From: Psychrobacter sp. PG1 | GTDB taxonomy: Bacteria > Pseudomonadota > Gammaproteobacteria > Pseudomonadales > Moraxellaceae | Length of the DNA stretch: 64,000 nucleotides | Direction of reading: 5' to 3' | Assembly: GCF_014897815.1 (NCBI RefSeq) | Contig: NZ_JABUZG010000084.1 | Location: 319,816 to 383,815, forward strand | Shown: one piece after another, positions 1 through 10,284 of the stretch | How positions within the stretch are numbered: the stretch's first letter is position 1 | How the letters are laid out: each line of letters starts with the position of its first letter | Notes under the pieces: model-generated | Database searches by the model: none | Seen by the model: only the letters and a program-made list of their open reading frames with translations | What the model was told of the DNA's origin: nothing | Program-made: the position numbers and the translations under genes

Positions 1-377
1 GTATCTTCATTGGCCTGATATTGGTAATCTGTCCATAAAGTACAACCTAGGATACGTATGTCACCAATATCAATATGTTGACACTGTAGAAAACGGACGC
101 CTTGCTGCGACTGGGCATTATAATTATCCCAAGTCGCCAGCTTTTTATCAAAATGTAGCACATCTTCATTAAAGTATTCATGATTGCCAGCTATCGTAAT
201 TACAGGCACTTGCAAACGTGCTGCCTGCTCTTGTAGCCATGGCATACCACTATCGCTGTTGGCAGTATCGCCCGCGACTAATACCACGTCTGCATCAGTT
301 TTGGGAATATGCCCTAGCGGATGTGACTGACGCGCATAACTGTCAATATGTAAGTCACTTAAAATCTGTAATTTCAT
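1..377 (-). CDS. Metallophosphoesterase, partial (C-terminal part lies beyond the window edge)
   Basis: My translation of the minus strand from an ATG at 377 gives about 125 residues with the calcineurin-like phosphoesterase signatures in order: SDLHID near the N-terminus, GDT around residue 37 and GNHEYF around residue 65. These supply metal-binding Asp, His and Asn residues of a dinuclear metal site. No signal peptide is visible, so a cytoplasmic enzyme is likely. The reading frame is open to base 1, so the gene is truncated by the window and its C-terminal histidine motifs cannot be seen. The substrate cannot be told from this fragment. A hairpin terminator separates it from pyrF upstream, so it probably has its own promoter. 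Confidence 0.85.
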   Translation of the reverse strand, partial: MKLQILSDLHIDSYARQSHPLGHIPKTDADVVLVAGDTANSDSGMPWLQEQAARLQVPVITIAGNHEYFNEDVLHFDKKLATWDNYNAQSQQGVRFLQCQHIDIGDIRILGCTLWTDYQYQANED

Positions 378-440
378 AAGCTCTAAGATCATTAAATAAA
401 CGTAAATAGTTTAGCACTTTTTGATATACCCGCAAAAATT

Positions 441-472
441 AAAAAAAGACAGCGGATTAGGCTGTCTTTTTT
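441..472 (-). terminator. Rho-independent terminator after pyrF
   Basis: The arms aaaagacagc and gctgtctttt pair perfectly around a 7-base loop. On the minus strand the stem is followed by a run of T. It lies about 60 bases past the pyrF stop and before the phosphoesterase start, so it ends the pyrF transcript. A-rich and T-rich flanks on both sides could let it work in both directions. Confidence 0.8.
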
Positions 473-532
473 ATCATGCTGACACTATAAAATGCTAAAC
501 GCTTTTTAAATATCTAAATATTTTATAAGTAT

Positions 533-1231
533 CTAAATACCTTGGAGTATCTTTTGTAATTTAGCCGCAGGATCTGCTGCCTGAGTAATTGAACGACCAA
601 TCACCAAATAATCAGAACCATCGTCTAACGCCTGTTTTGGCGTACAAATACGTTTTTGATCATCTGCATTGTCGTCTAGCAAGCGAATACCAGGGGTAAT
701 CAATTTAAAATCCTGACCACATAGTGTCTTAAGCGTTTTAGCTTCTTGCGCTGAACAGACCACACCATCAAGACCCGCTTGCTTGGTTAACTGTGCCAAT
801 CGACTCACTTGCGCATCTAGACCATCGGTAATACCTGTTTGCATCAATGCTTGATTATCCATAGAGGTCAGCACGGTGACGGCTATCAGCAAGGTATCAA
901 AATTACCGTCTAACAAGCGCTGTTTAGCCAATGACATCGCCTCTAAGCCCGCGCTGGCATGCACATTCACCATCCATACGCCAAGCTCAGCTGCCGCTAG
1001 TACCGCTTGAGCGGTAGTATTAGGAATATCATGGAATTTCAAGTCTAGAAATACGTCAAAATTACGCTGATGTAGCACCTTAATTATCTCAGGACCACAG
1101 CGAGTAAATAGCTCTTTACCCACTTTTAAGCGGCATGATGTTGGATCTAACTGATCAGCTAATGCTATCGATGCCTCCATCGTCATATTATCTAAGGCAA
1201 CGATGACTGGGGAGTTCATTGTATTATTCAT
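533..1231 (-). CDS. pyrF: Orotidine 5'-phosphate decarboxylase
   Basis: This enzyme decarboxylates OMP to UMP, the last step of de novo pyrimidine synthesis in the cytoplasm. At 232 residues it has the usual bacterial length. The N-terminal VALD strand starts the TIM barrel. The catalytic [10 protein letters not shown] motif, with its Lys and Asp residues, lies at about 63-72, and the phosphate-binding PGIR and IGRSI motifs are near the C-terminus. A second ATG four codons in is an alternative start, and neither has a strong ribosome binding site. The gene follows lapA with a 74-base gap and no terminator, so it is probably the last gene of the ihfB-lapA-pyrF transcript. Confidence 0.97.
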   Translation of the reverse strand: MNNTMNSPVIVALDNMTMEASIALADQLDPTSCRLKVGKELFTRCGPEIIKVLHQRNFDVFLDLKFHDIPNTTAQAVLAAAELGVWMVNVHASAGLEAMSLAKQRLLDGNFDTLLIAVTVLTSMDNQALMQTGITDGLDAQVSRLAQLTKQAGLDGVVCSAQEAKTLKTLCGQDFKLITPGIRLLDDNADDQKRICTPKQALDDGSDYLVIGRSITQAADPAAKLQKILQGI

Positions 1232-1305
1232 GGTTTTACCATATCTATATCAGAATTATCAAAACACTATATATGGACTGCTCATAGATCAGTACAAAAT
1301 ATAAT

Positions 1306-1719
1306 TTATTCTCGCTTTTGTTTGGTAAGTGTCGCGCCTTCATCTACAGTAAGTACTTCTGCGTCTTGCACTTGCACATTGGTTGCTGTCGAACCATAAA
1401 CAGCTTCTTCCACCGTTGGCGCACTTGCTTGGCGATCAATGACAGCATTGGCTTGTGTCAGTTGCGCTTGCAAGTTCACATTCGCTTTTTGCAAACGCGA
1501 GATTTCCCACTTATTCTGTAAGACACGGAAGATAAGCAGTGCCAACAAGATGCCAATAACAATACCAAGCATAAGGCATAAAATCAGCAGCAATCCTAGA
1601 TTCATCGTCGGTGCTTGAGAAAATAATAAATTTACGCCAACTTCGGTATTGTTTGCCAACACCAAACCAAGTGCATAAGCAAAGCTCAAAAACAGCAATA
1701 CAAATAGTAAAAAGCGCAT
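1306..1719 (-). CDS. lapA: LapA-family inner-membrane protein (LPS assembly protein A domain, DUF1049)
   Basis: This is a small membrane protein of 137 residues. It has two hydrophobic segments, at about 1-22 and 42-66, joined by a short loop containing NNTEVGVNLLFSQ, a pattern typical of the LapA/DUF1049 family. A coiled-coil-like Gln/Ala-rich stretch (about 70-95) and an acidic tail follow. In E. coli LapA acts with LapB (YciM) to control LpxC turnover and so LPS synthesis. Here lapA lies between ihfB and pyrF as in many gammaproteobacteria, but no lapB follows it. The family assignment is good; the functional role is transferred from E. coli. Confidence 0.85.
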   Translation of the reverse strand: MRFLLFVLLFLSFAYALGLVLANNTEVGVNLLFSQAPTMNLGLLLILCLMLGIVIGILLALLIFRVLQNKWEISRLQKANVNLQAQLTQANAVIDRQASAPTVEEAVYGSTATNVQVQDAEVLTVDEGATLTKQKRE

Positions 1720-1891
1720 GAGACGTCTACCTCGATTTGGAATGTCGTTAGTGTTTTAAAAATAGCACTCTAAAACCTTCATCAACCCACACATTTATAT
1801 GCTTATAAACTCACTAGTGATAAGTTCTAGCAAAAATGGCTGGCAAGCACTCTTGTTGGCAATTTTACCCAATAAATACTTTATAACACAC

Positions 1892-2197
1892 TTAGCTATT
1901 TGCTACTGTATCATTGACTGCTTCACGTAATGCTTTACCTGGTTTAAAGTGCGGTATCGCTTTGGCAGGTACAGGTACGCTTTCTCCTGTTTTAGGATTT
2001 CGACCCATACGGGCACGACGATGGTGCAGACAAAAACTGCCAAAACCACGAACTTCTACGCGTCCATCATTGGCTAACGTATCGGTCATCAAGTTTAATA
2101 TTTCACGTACTGCATCATCGACTACAGTATCAGTCATATTGTCACAGTTCGCACTTAAATTACTAATAAATTCGGACTTGTTAATCGCTTGCTGCAT
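1892..2197 (-). CDS. ihfB: Integration host factor subunit beta
   Basis: This is a DNA-bending protein of the HU/IHF family, 101 residues long, which should form a heterodimer with IhfA. The family signature in the beta arm, GRNPKTGE, is at about residues 64-71, preceded by the VEVRGFGSF strand. It lies directly downstream of rpsA, an order conserved in gammaproteobacteria, where it supports the beta rather than the alpha subunit. The preceding gap holds the rpsA terminator, so ihfB probably also has its own promoter in the 2198-2470 spacer. Confidence 0.95.
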   Translation of the reverse strand: MQQAINKSEFISNLSANCDNMTDTVVDDAVREILNLMTDTLANDGRVEVRGFGSFCLHHRRARMGRNPKTGESVPVPAKAIPHFKPGKALREAVNDTVANS

Positions 2198-2470
2198 TAT
2201 TACGCTTGCCTTGTTGATTAATGGATAAGATGACTGTGAATTGGACCATCATTTTCGATAGCTGGTTACTTTTAAGACAAGCCATACATCAAGATCATAA
2301 GGATAAATAGCCATTCACTAAAATAATCTCAGTGTCTTAAATAAGTAATAATTCACATCTCGTTACTCAATGTTGCAAATGATAGCGGATATTACGGTAA
2401 ATGGAAATAAGAGTTTGCCTGTTTGAGCAAAAACCTCATTGATTAATAGTACACTTAAAATTTAAGCAAA
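2198..2470. other. Spacer between rpsA terminator and ihfB
   Basis: This AT-rich stretch has no credible gene. It should hold the minus-strand promoter and leader of ihfB. I could not single out a convincing -35/-10 pair. Confidence 0.4.
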
Positions 2471-2500
2471 AAAAAAAGCGACCATAGTCGCTTCTTTTAT
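2471..2500 (-). terminator. Rho-independent terminator after rpsA
   Basis: The arms aagcgac and gtcgctt pair around the tetraloop cata. On the minus strand they are followed by ten T residues. The hairpin sits about 25 bases beyond the rpsA stop codon. Confidence 0.85.
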
Positions 2501-2524
2501 AATCTTATATCAATAACGTGCAGC

Positions 2525-4216
2525 TTACTGCATTTGCTCTTTGATCAAGTCACCAATTGTTTTTGGCTGTGCATCAGAACTGGCAGTAGTACTAGTCGTG
2601 CTAGTGCTGCTTAGCTCTTTAATCGCTTGACGCTCTTCAGCTTCGTCTTTCGCTTTGATAGACAAGTTGATGTTGCGAGTTTTACGATCAACACTGATGA
2701 TTTTAGCTTCAACGTCATCACCAACGCTCAAATGCTTAGTCGCATCTTCAACGCGATCACGTTGAATTTCAGAGGCACGTAGATACGCTTCAACTTCGTC
2801 AGCAAGCTCGATAGTAGCGCCTTTAGCATCTACTTCTTTTACTTTACCATTAACGATAGCACCGCGGTCATTGTTGACTAGGTATTCGTTGAATGGATCA
2901 GAGCTTAACTGCTTCACGCCTAGGCTGATACGGTTTGCTTCTGCATCTACTGACAATACCATTGCTTCAACGGTGTCGCCTTTATTGTAGTTACGGATAG
3001 CGTCTTCGCCAGTTTCGTTCCAAGAGATATCAGATAGATGAACAAGACCATCAATACCACCGTCTAGACCGATAAAGATACCGAAGTCAGTGATTGATTT
3101 GATCGTACCAGTGATTTTATCACCGCGCTCATGTTTCTTATCAAACTCATCCCATGGGTTAGCAAGAGTTTGTTTGATACCTAAGCTGATACGACGACGT
3201 TCTTCATCGATATCAAGAATCATTACTTCAACTTCATCGCCCACTTGAACAACTTTTGATGGGTGGATGTTTTTGTTGGTATGATCCATTTCTGACACGT
3301 GTACTAGACCTTCAATACCTTCAGAAATCTCAGCGAAACAACCATAATCAGTTAAGTTGGTGACGCGTGCTTTAACCACACTACCTACTGGGTAAGTGCC
3401 GCCAACGTTATCCCAAGGATCAGTACCAAGTTGTTTTAGACCTAGGCTAACGCGATTGCGCTCACGGTCAAACTTCAATACTTTAACTTTTAGGTCTTGA
3501 CCAACTTCAACAACTTCAGATGGATGCTTGATACGGCGCCATGCCATGTCAGTGATGTGCAATAGACCATCGATACCACCTAGATCAACGAATGCGCCGT
3601 AATCAGTAAGGTTCTTAACGATACCTTCGATCTCGATGCCTTCTTCAAGCTTGTTCAATAGCTCTTCGCGCTCAGCTGAATTTTCAGCTTCCATAACTGC
3701 ACGACGGCTAACAACAACGTTGTTGCGTTTTTGATCAAGTTTGATAACTTTGAATTCTAGCTCTTTGCCTTCAAGATGCGTGGTGTCACGGATAGGACGA
3801 ACATCTACCAATGAACCTGGTAGGAACGCACGTACTGAACCGATATCTACAGTGAAACCGCCTTTAACTTTGCTTGAAATGATACCTTTTACGATTTCAT
3901 CATTATCAGCGATTTTTTCAAGGAAGTTCCAAGTTTCAACACGTTTGGCTTTTTCACGTGAAAGCAAGGTTTGACCCATGCCGTTATCAACCGCTTCAAC
4001 CACGACATCAACGCTATCGCCAACTTCAACTTCAAGTTCGCCTTCTTCGCTTAAAAACTCTTCACGAGCGACGATACCTTCAGACTTCAGACCAGTATCA
4101 ACAGTGATCCAGTCATTATCAATGGCCACAACAGTACCAGTGATAACCGAGCCACGCTCGATATCCAGACCTGTTTCTTCGATGCTCGCTTCAAATAGTT
4201 CAGCAAATGATTCCAT
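2525..4216 (-). CDS. rpsA: 30S ribosomal protein S1
   Basis: S1 binds mRNA on the 30S subunit and helps initiation on leaders with weak Shine-Dalgarno sites. The 563 residues match the usual length of about 557. Six S1-type OB folds can be followed: the two N-terminal ribosome-binding ones, then four with repeated G(A/C/I)F segments such as [20 protein letters not shown] and [10 protein letters not shown], each followed by DGL(L/V)H. A Ser/Thr-rich linker precedes the C-terminal [10 protein letters not shown]. An AAGG-type ribosome site precedes the ATG. The gene sits between cmk and ihfB, as in E. coli. Confidence 0.98.
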   Translation of the reverse strand: MESFAELFEASIEETGLDIERGSVITGTVVAIDNDWITVDTGLKSEGIVAREEFLSEEGELEVEVGDSVDVVVEAVDNGMGQTLLSREKAKRVETWNFLEKIADNDEIVKGIISSKVKGGFTVDIGSVRAFLPGSLVDVRPIRDTTHLEGKELEFKVIKLDQKRNNVVVSRRAVMEAENSAEREELLNKLEEGIEIEGIVKNLTDYGAFVDLGGIDGLLHITDMAWRRIKHPSEVVEVGQDLKVKVLKFDRERNRVSLGLKQLGTDPWDNVGGTYPVGSVVKARVTNLTDYGCFAEISEGIEGLVHVSEMDHTNKNIHPSKVVQVGDEVEVMILDIDEERRRISLGIKQTLANPWDEFDKKHERGDKITGTIKSITDFGIFIGLDGGIDGLVHLSDISWNETGEDAIRNYNKGDTVEAMVLSVDAEANRISLGVKQLSSDPFNEYLVNNDRGAIVNGKVKEVDAKGATIELADEVEAYLRASEIQRDRVEDATKHLSVGDDVEAKIISVDRKTRNINLSIKAKDEAEERQAIKELSSTSTTSTTASSDAQPKTIGDLIKEQMQ

Positions 4217-4330
4217 TATGTCTACCTTTGTATAGCCGTATCCTGTCCAGCACAGTACGGATCAAATTTATGATTGCATAAAACGAGAATACTGGTTTTA
4301 TATCCCATACAATCATATATAAAAACGTTT

Positions 4331-4370
4331 GTTGTTAGTAAGCACATAACTTATTAAACTTACTAGCAAC
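4331..4370 (-). promoter_or_regulatory. Candidate hairpin in the cmk-rpsA spacer (rpsA leader or cmk 3' end)
   Basis: gttgttagtaag and cttactagcaac form a 12-base-pair stem with one mismatch and a 16-base loop. It lies about 115 bases upstream of the rpsA start and 155 bases below the cmk stop. A T-rich stretch follows on the minus strand, though not immediately. It could be part of the rpsA leader, since S1 synthesis is autoregulated through the leader in E. coli, or a weak cmk terminator. The rest of the 310-base spacer is AT-rich with no gene. Confidence 0.4.
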
Positions 4371-4526
4371 AACTGTCTTATATTGCAATGCCTTATACTT
4401 TTAAATCTCTATGATTTAGAAAGAATATTTTTATCACTCTCTAGAGATTATTAGCGTCTACTACTGTGATTTTATACTAAAATCAAGCGTATAGGAAACT
4501 TTTTCATACTTACTAACTTGTTTTTA

Positions 4527-5309
4527 TTAACTATTAAAGAAAATACCTTTATCCTGACAATGTCTTTTCACTTGTGCATAAACTGCATCAGCATCTAAGT
4601 TAGAGCTATCTAGTAGTAGAGCATCTTCTGCAGGCTTTGATGGTGCAGTCGCTCGATTCTCATCACGATCATCACGAGCTTTAATCGTCCCTAAAATCGC
4701 GTCAAAATCTGCCGTTTGACCAGCATTTATTAACTGTGTTACGCGGCGCTCGGCACGCGCTTCAGCACTGGCAGTCAAATATACTTTTACATCCGCATCT
4801 GGGAACACCACCGTTCCCATATCGCGACCATCAGCGACCAATCCAGAACGAGTTGCCATATCTTGTTGCAACTTTAGTAATGCTTGACGAACTTTTGGAA
4901 ATACTGCTATTTGTGATGCATAGCCGCCTACGGTTTCATTACGAACTTGCTCACCAACCGCTTCATCATTCACTAAGATATCAACACGTCCTGACACATT
5001 GTTAGGTACAAAAGCAATCTCTAGGCGCTGCGTTAATACTAATACAGCCATCTCGTCAATGGCTTGGCTTCCGTCTGCCCCAACTAATCCCGCTTCAAAT
5101 GCTTTGAGTCCAACGATACGATACAGAGCACCTGAATCTAGCAGTTGATAATTCAATGCTTGGGCCAAACGCCACGTCACCGTACCTTTACCTGCCCCAC
5201 TTGGTCCATCAATGCAGATAACTGGATAGCGCAACACTGGCGCTTGGTTATCATTACTGCCAGAACTAAAGTTATCAAGTATAGCGTTATCAGCTGTAGA
5301 GACGGTCAT
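4527..5309 (-). CDS. cmk: Cytidylate kinase
   Basis: This enzyme phosphorylates CMP and dCMP with ATP. The P-loop GPSGAGKGT lies about 35 residues in, followed by the conserved LDSGALYR nucleotide-binding segment, a GRDMGTVVFPDA motif and the ARAERR and ARDDRDENR lid and arginine motifs. I prefer the ATG at 5309 (260 residues) because the purine stretch AAGTGAG precedes it. An in-frame GTG at 5318 is possible but has no ribosome site. The N-terminus is about 30 residues longer than in E. coli, and this part is Asn/Ser-rich. It is upstream of rpsA as in other gammaproteobacteria. Confidence 0.95.
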   Translation of the reverse strand: MTVSTADNAILDNFSSGSNDNQAPVLRYPVICIDGPSGAGKGTVTWRLAQALNYQLLDSGALYRIVGLKAFEAGLVGADGSQAIDEMAVLVLTQRLEIAFVPNNVSGRVDILVNDEAVGEQVRNETVGGYASQIAVFPKVRQALLKLQQDMATRSGLVADGRDMGTVVFPDADVKVYLTASAEARAERRVTQLINAGQTADFDAILGTIKARDDRDENRATAPSKPAEDALLLDSSNLDADAVYAQVKRHCQDKGIFFNS

Positions 5310-5488
5310 AATACTCACTTAATAGTAGACGATACTGATACGACTTAGTGCATGCTAGCTGCAGAACAATATTTACTTATTTATCAAACGCTTGACAATT
5401 AATTCATCATTTCGTCATCAAATAGGGCGATATTATAGCAAAGAAACCTACCCATCACTAGCAGCAAGACCGATATCTTGTTAATTGC

Positions 5489-6058
5489 TTATGAATTGTC
5501 TTTCCTTTTTGCCGCTTTTCGTCGTTCACGGAAAAAGGTCTTAAGCATCTGGCTGCTATGCTCACGACATAAGCCATTATGTACTTCGATAGCATGATTA
5601 TAAAAAGGCTGTATCGGTAAATTTATCTGACTACCAACCATACCCGCTCGTGGCTCGCTTGCTGCATAAACCAATCTATCTACCCGCGCATGAATGAGCG
5701 CTCCGATACACATCGTACAAGGCTCTAAGGTAACGTATAACGTTGTCTGTAATGGTAAACGATAGTTTTTTAAGCGCGCACACGCCTCTCTTAATGCAAC
5801 AATCTCGGCATGAGCGGTCGCATCGTGACGCCCAATCGGTTCATTGAATCCTTGACCAATAATCTGCTGATCGTGTACCAGTATCGCTCCTACCGGCACT
5901 TCTCCACGCTCAGCACCTTGTCTAGCAAGTTTAAGAGCTAGGTTCATCCAGCTCATATCTTGAAGTGACCAAAATGCGCTGGCTTGCATATCTTCAATAA
6001 CTAACTGACTATTTGCGGTTGGATATGGCTTCAAGCTTATATTTTGTTTATGTTTCAT
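5489..6058 (-). CDS. tadA: tRNA-specific adenosine deaminase
   Basis: This enzyme deaminates A34 to inosine in the wobble position of tRNA-Arg(ACG). The zinc-deaminase motifs are clear: HAE at residues 83-85 (His ligand and proton-shuttling Glu) and PCTMC at 113-117 (two Cys ligands). The protein has 189 residues. About 35 residues before the conserved core look poorly conserved, and a start at an internal Met such as residue 24 or 35 is possible. The basic C-terminal RRKAAKRK tail fits tRNA binding. It starts 12 bases after the ung stop, so the two are probably co-transcribed. Confidence 0.93.
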   Translation of the reverse strand: MKHKQNISLKPYPTANSQLVIEDMQASAFWSLQDMSWMNLALKLARQGAERGEVPVGAILVHDQQIIGQGFNEPIGRHDATAHAEIVALREACARLKNYRLPLQTTLYVTLEPCTMCIGALIHARVDRLVYAASEPRAGMVGSQINLPIQPFYNHAIEVHNGLCREHSSQMLKTFFRERRKAAKRKDNS

Positions 6059-6070
6059 TTATTTTGACAA

Positions 6071-6808
6071 CTATTGCGGTAATTGCCAATCGATAGGCGT
6101 TTGCCCATACTGTACTAGATAATCATTGGTCTTAGAAAACGGCTTGGAACCAAAGAATCCACCACGATTGGCAGCAAGTGGTGATGGATGTACAGCGGTC
6201 AGAATAAGATGCTTATCAGTATTGATATATTTGCCTTTTTTCTGGGCTTTACTGCCCCACAATATGAATACGGTATGTTCTGTTTGTTCATTAACCACAT
6301 CAATCACCGCATCGGTAAACTGCTCCCAGCCTTTATTTTGATGACTATTTGGCTCACTTTCTCGCACGGTCAGAGAGCTATTTAATAGCAAAACTCCTTG
6401 CTGTGCCCAGTAAGTCAGGTCGCCATGTTTTGAGGGTGCGATACCAATATCACTCGCCATCTCTTTTAACAAATTATTGAGTGAGGGTGGCTTTGGAATG
6501 GCTTTGGGCACTGAAAACGATAAGCCCATTGCCTGCCCTGGTCCATGATATGGATCTTGACCTAGTATCACGACTTTAACTTGTGATAAAGGGGTCAGGT
6601 TTAACGCGTTAAATATTAAGGGTGCTGGCGGATAGATACTACTTTCTGATTGATAGGCTTCTTTTAAAAACGCACGCAAGTTGTCCATATTGTTAGAAGT
6701 TAACTCGTCTGCTAATGCCGTTTTCCAATCTTCTGGCAAGCGCACATTGTCTAAAATTGCTTGTTTTTGCGCTGGCGTTTTTGGCGTTTGTTCATCGAAT
6801 AATTCCAT
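6071..6808 (-). CDS. ung: Uracil-DNA glycosylase
   Basis: This family 1 UDG removes uracil from DNA to start base-excision repair. The water-activating loop GQDPYHG is at 83-89 (catalytic Asp 85). The uracil-binding LLLNSSLTV segment is at about 140-148, and the minor-groove loop HPSPLAA begins at His 207; the usual Ser after PL is Ala here. The length of 245 residues is normal. An AGGAC ribosome site precedes the ATG. It is followed closely by tadA, so base repair and tRNA editing enzymes share a transcript. Confidence 0.97.
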   Translation of the reverse strand: MELFDEQTPKTPAQKQAILDNVRLPEDWKTALADELTSNNMDNLRAFLKEAYQSESSIYPPAPLIFNALNLTPLSQVKVVILGQDPYHGPGQAMGLSFSVPKAIPKPPSLNNLLKEMASDIGIAPSKHGDLTYWAQQGVLLLNSSLTVRESEPNSHQNKGWEQFTDAVIDVVNEQTEHTVFILWGSKAQKKGKYINTDKHLILTAVHPSPLAANRGGFFGSKPFSKTNDYLVQYGQTPIDWQLPQ

Positions 6809-6930
6809 AGTATGTCCTGTTATATTTGTTATCGATTAGATAAATATCGGGTAATGATGCGTAAACCAATCTCGCACATGAATGGGAGCTCGCGATTTCA
6901 TACGTTGGTTTTGTTATGAATTATAGCAAT

Positions 6931-6970
6931 AAAAAAACGGCTACCACAGTAACATGGTAACCGTTGTTAT
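6931..6970 (-). terminator. Terminator after clpA
   Basis: aacggctacca pairs with tggtaaccgtt apart from one mismatch. On the minus strand the stem is followed by seven T residues. It lies about 20 bases beyond the clpA stop. Confidence 0.8.
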
Positions 6971-6988
6971 TACATTAGTAGCAAAAAC

Positions 6989-9562
6989 TTAGCTGGCGAG
7001 TGACTCAGAGTCTGGATGTGGCTCATGAGTCTCAACGACCGTCAAGATAATACGACTATCTGCTGATCCTTTATATGTAGAGTTATAATCCGTCTTACCA
7101 CTGTACTTATCAAGCTTAACAGAATCACCATCTTGTTCATCATTAGCTTCAGGCTCTAAGGTGAGATGTACTACCCCACCATTGACCAAATCACCAAACA
7201 AAATCATACTTGCCAATGACTTTTTGATCTCATCTTGAATCAGACGCTGCATTGGGCGTGCACCCATTAGGCGATCATAGCCTTTGTGAGCCAAATAATC
7301 GCGTACTTCGTCATCAATCTCTAAGGTGACTTGTTTATCATCAAGCTGGACTTGTAGCTCAACCAAGAATTTATCAACCACAGATACCACCACGGAGGTA
7401 TCTAATGGGTTAAATTGGATGATGGCATCTAGACGGTTACGGAACTCTGGCGTAAAGACACGTTTGAGCGACTCCGTATTATCACGGCTATGGTCTTGCT
7501 GAGTAAAGCCCATTGAAGAGCGGCTAATACTATCAGCACCGACATTGGTCGTCATAATCACAATGACTTGCTTAAAGATAGCCACACGACCATTGTTATC
7601 AGTCAACGTACCATGATCCATCACTTGCAGTAACAAGTTGAAGACATCAGGGTGCGCTTTTTCAATCTCATCAAGCAATAAAACACAATGTGGATGTTGA
7701 TTGATTTTTTCAGTCAACAAACCACCTTGATCATAACCGACATAGCCAGGAGGCGCACCAATCAAACGCGATGCAGTATGGGCTTCCATATACTCTGACA
7801 TATCAAAACGAACCAGCTCTACGCCTAACAAATTTGCCAATTGACGTGAAACTTCGGTTTTACCCACCCCAGTAGGACCGGCAAACATAAATGAACCAAT
7901 TGGTTTATCTGGTGCTTTGAGACCAGCACGCGATAGCTTAATAGCATCCGCTAATGTTTCAATGGCCTCATCTTGACCAAACACTAAGTGTTTAAGATCA
8001 CGATCTAAGTGCTGAAGAATACTCTTATCATCACTCGATACTGACTTGGGAGGAATACGTGCAAGCTTGGCAACAATCGCTTCAATATCTGCCACATCGA
8101 TTTTCATCGGTGGTTTTTTCTTAGCCTTGGCACTTTTTGACTCACTGAACGATTTGGCACGATCATTAGCTTTTGCAGTTTCCGCTTCATCCTGCATTTC
8201 GCTATCGCTATACGTGTCACCACCGAGACCCTCAACATCGGCATCAATCTGAGCATCAAAATCTTGCTCTATATCCGCAATGAAGCTTTCTTCTGCATCA
8301 ATATCATCAGCATCAGGAATCACGCCTAAGCGCTTATAGGCACCTGCTTCGTCAATCACATCAATCGCTTTATCTGGCAAAAAACGCTCGTGAATATGCT
8401 TAGCAGATAATTGAACGGCGGTGACCAACGCTTCATCGGTATATTCAACGTTATGAAATTCCTCATAACGAGGCTTCAGACCACGTAAAATATCAATTGT
8501 ATCGTCGACACTGGGCTCTTTGACATCAATTTTCTGGAAACGACGTGACAGTGCATGGTCTTTTTCAAACACTTGACGGTATTCGGTAAAGGTGGTTGAG
8601 CCGATACAGCGCAGCTCACCATTAGCAAGTGCTGGCTTAATCAAGTTTGATACGTCCATATTGCTACTCATTGACGACCCTGCACCAATAATCATATGAA
8701 TCTCATCAATAAATAAGATTGCATTGGGCTTTTTCTTTAGCGCATCAAGCAGTGACTTCATGCGTTTTTCAAAATCACCACGATACTTAGTACCAGCGAT
8801 TAATGAGCCGATATCAAGGCTATAAATCACACAGCCATTCAATGGTTTAGGTGCTTTATCATTAATAATCAACCACGCCAAGCCTTCAGCGATAGAGGTC
8901 TTACCAACACCAGGCTCACCAACCAATAACGGGTTATTTTTACGGCGACGACATAATACTTGCGCGGCTCGCTCAATTTCAGGGCCACGTCCAATTAGTG
9001 GATCAGTCTTACCTTCAGCCGCACGCTGGTTTAGGTTGGTCGCAAACTCAACCAAGGGATCTTTACTGGTTTTTTCTGAGGCACTACGGCGTTCGCCCGT
9101 CATAGAAGCACGTGGCTCGGATGGCTCGTCTTTATCTTGACCATGCGATAAGTATTGGGTCAACTCAAGACGACTAATACCCTGCTTTTTGAGCAAATAA
9201 ACGGCATAAGTATCGTGCTCTGAAAACATAGACACTAAAATATCTGAGCCTTCAACAAGGCGACCACCACCAATAGATTGTACATGGAAAATAGCACGCT
9301 GTAGAATACGATCAAAGCTTTGGGTCGGCTGCGGTGACTGCTCGGTGTCTGCGTCTACCGTTGGTGTATGCTTATTGATATAAGCTTCTAACTCGGTACG
9401 CAACGTTGAAACATTGGCATTACAGGCAGTTAATGTATTGGCAGCGTGAGTATTCTCTAATAACGCCAATAATAGATGCTCAACAGTGAGGTACTCATGC
9501 GATTTTTGGCGCGCAAGTGTCATTGCTAAACGCAAAGAAACTTCAAGATGACGACTTAACAT
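6989..9562 (-). CDS. clpA: ATP-dependent Clp protease ATP-binding subunit ClpA
   Basis: ClpA is the AAA+ unfoldase that feeds substrates to ClpP and takes N-end-rule substrates from ClpS. The order is a Clp N-domain (about 1-140), a first AAA+ module with Walker A GEPGVGKT at 215-222 and Walker B LFIDEIH near 283-289, and a second module with GPTGVGKT at 562-569. The protein has 857 residues against about 760 in E. coli. The excess is mainly an acidic, then Ser/Lys-rich insertion at about 412-485 between the two modules, and a polar C-terminal tail of about 60 residues. An AGGAAG ribosome site precedes the ATG. clpS is upstream but 0.7 kb away. Confidence 0.97.
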   Translation of the reverse strand: MLSRHLEVSLRLAMTLARQKSHEYLTVEHLLLALLENTHAANTLTACNANVSTLRTELEAYINKHTPTVDADTEQSPQPTQSFDRILQRAIFHVQSIGGGRLVEGSDILVSMFSEHDTYAVYLLKKQGISRLELTQYLSHGQDKDEPSEPRASMTGERRSASEKTSKDPLVEFATNLNQRAAEGKTDPLIGRGPEIERAAQVLCRRRKNNPLLVGEPGVGKTSIAEGLAWLIINDKAPKPLNGCVIYSLDIGSLIAGTKYRGDFEKRMKSLLDALKKKPNAILFIDEIHMIIGAGSSMSSNMDVSNLIKPALANGELRCIGSTTFTEYRQVFEKDHALSRRFQKIDVKEPSVDDTIDILRGLKPRYEEFHNVEYTDEALVTAVQLSAKHIHERFLPDKAIDVIDEAGAYKRLGVIPDADDIDAEESFIADIEQDFDAQIDADVEGLGGDTYSDSEMQDEAETAKANDRAKSFSESKSAKAKKKPPMKIDVADIEAIVAKLARIPPKSVSSDDKSILQHLDRDLKHLVFGQDEAIETLADAIKLSRAGLKAPDKPIGSFMFAGPTGVGKTEVSRQLANLLGVELVRFDMSEYMEAHTASRLIGAPPGYVGYDQGGLLTEKINQHPHCVLLLDEIEKAHPDVFNLLLQVMDHGTLTDNNGRVAIFKQVIVIMTTNVGADSISRSSMGFTQQDHSRDNTESLKRVFTPEFRNRLDAIIQFNPLDTSVVVSVVDKFLVELQVQLDDKQVTLEIDDEVRDYLAHKGYDRLMGARPMQRLIQDEIKKSLASMILFGDLVNGGVVHLTLEPEANDEQDGDSVKLDKYSGKTDYNSTYKGSADSRIILTVVETHEPHPDSESLAS

Positions 9563-10284
9563 AACGACTTCCTACGGTTATACCTATCTTTATAATTGAT
9601 AGCTTTATGAATGAGTTAGTAAGTAAATCAGGGCGACAGATGGATTGTTCAAGGGCTAAATCTGTATTATCAAAAGACAGCGCTAAATGATATTGACCAT
9701 GTATTACTCAAGTAGCAGTGCTATCTACTTGTCACCAATTAAGCGTTTTGATCACTCATACTTGCTTTTCTTTATCTCAACACGATACTTAAGAAGAGTC
9801 AATCTATTAACACAGACTAAAATGTATCAAGGCGTACTGCGCATCAATATTTATAGTAACGAAATAGTATGAAAGCTTCAAAAACTGAGCAAATAAAGGA
9901 GAAATCGGTAATAGAATAATAAATGAGAGAATGAAAGATACAACTGACTTTTTTAAGCCATCAGCTGATTAAATTATAGAAAAATTCAAGTTAATAGGAT
10001 GACTAGAAAATGATACGAGTGCAGCAATCATTTCTATAAAATTTAGACAGCTGTTTGATGTGATGACTTAATATAGATAAGGGTATATTAAAGAAAAATC
10101 AAGGTTAGGACATTTTTATAATAAGGAATTTATGAGTGACTGCTTGGATACAGAGTGCCTATCAAGCTCACAATGAGCGGTTTTTAGAGCTTGAAAGGGT
10201 TTCTAAACGATAAAACCATTGGAAATAATAAGATAGAAACACGAGAAGAAGATAGAACTTTAAATTCATATTTACGCTATTTTC
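9563..10284. other. 722-base clpS-clpA spacer without a convincing gene
   Basis: clpS and clpA are usually almost adjacent. Here an AT-rich stretch separates them. It holds two short plus-strand open frames (9687-9872 and 10191-10385), neither with family signatures nor a good ribosome site, and I see no clear terminator for clpS. It probably contains a separate clpA promoter. Loss of an old gene or an inserted element is possible but not shown by anything I can read. Confidence 0.5.

Noticed and set aside
5392-5420. Plus-strand TTGACA followed by AT-rich sequence, resembling a strong promoter
   Set aside because: At a 17-base spacing the -10 would be TCATCA, and no plus-strand gene follows.
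9687-9872. 61-codon plus-strand open frame in the clpS-clpA spacer
   Set aside because: No ribosome site, no recognisable family, low-complexity start, in AT-rich sequence.
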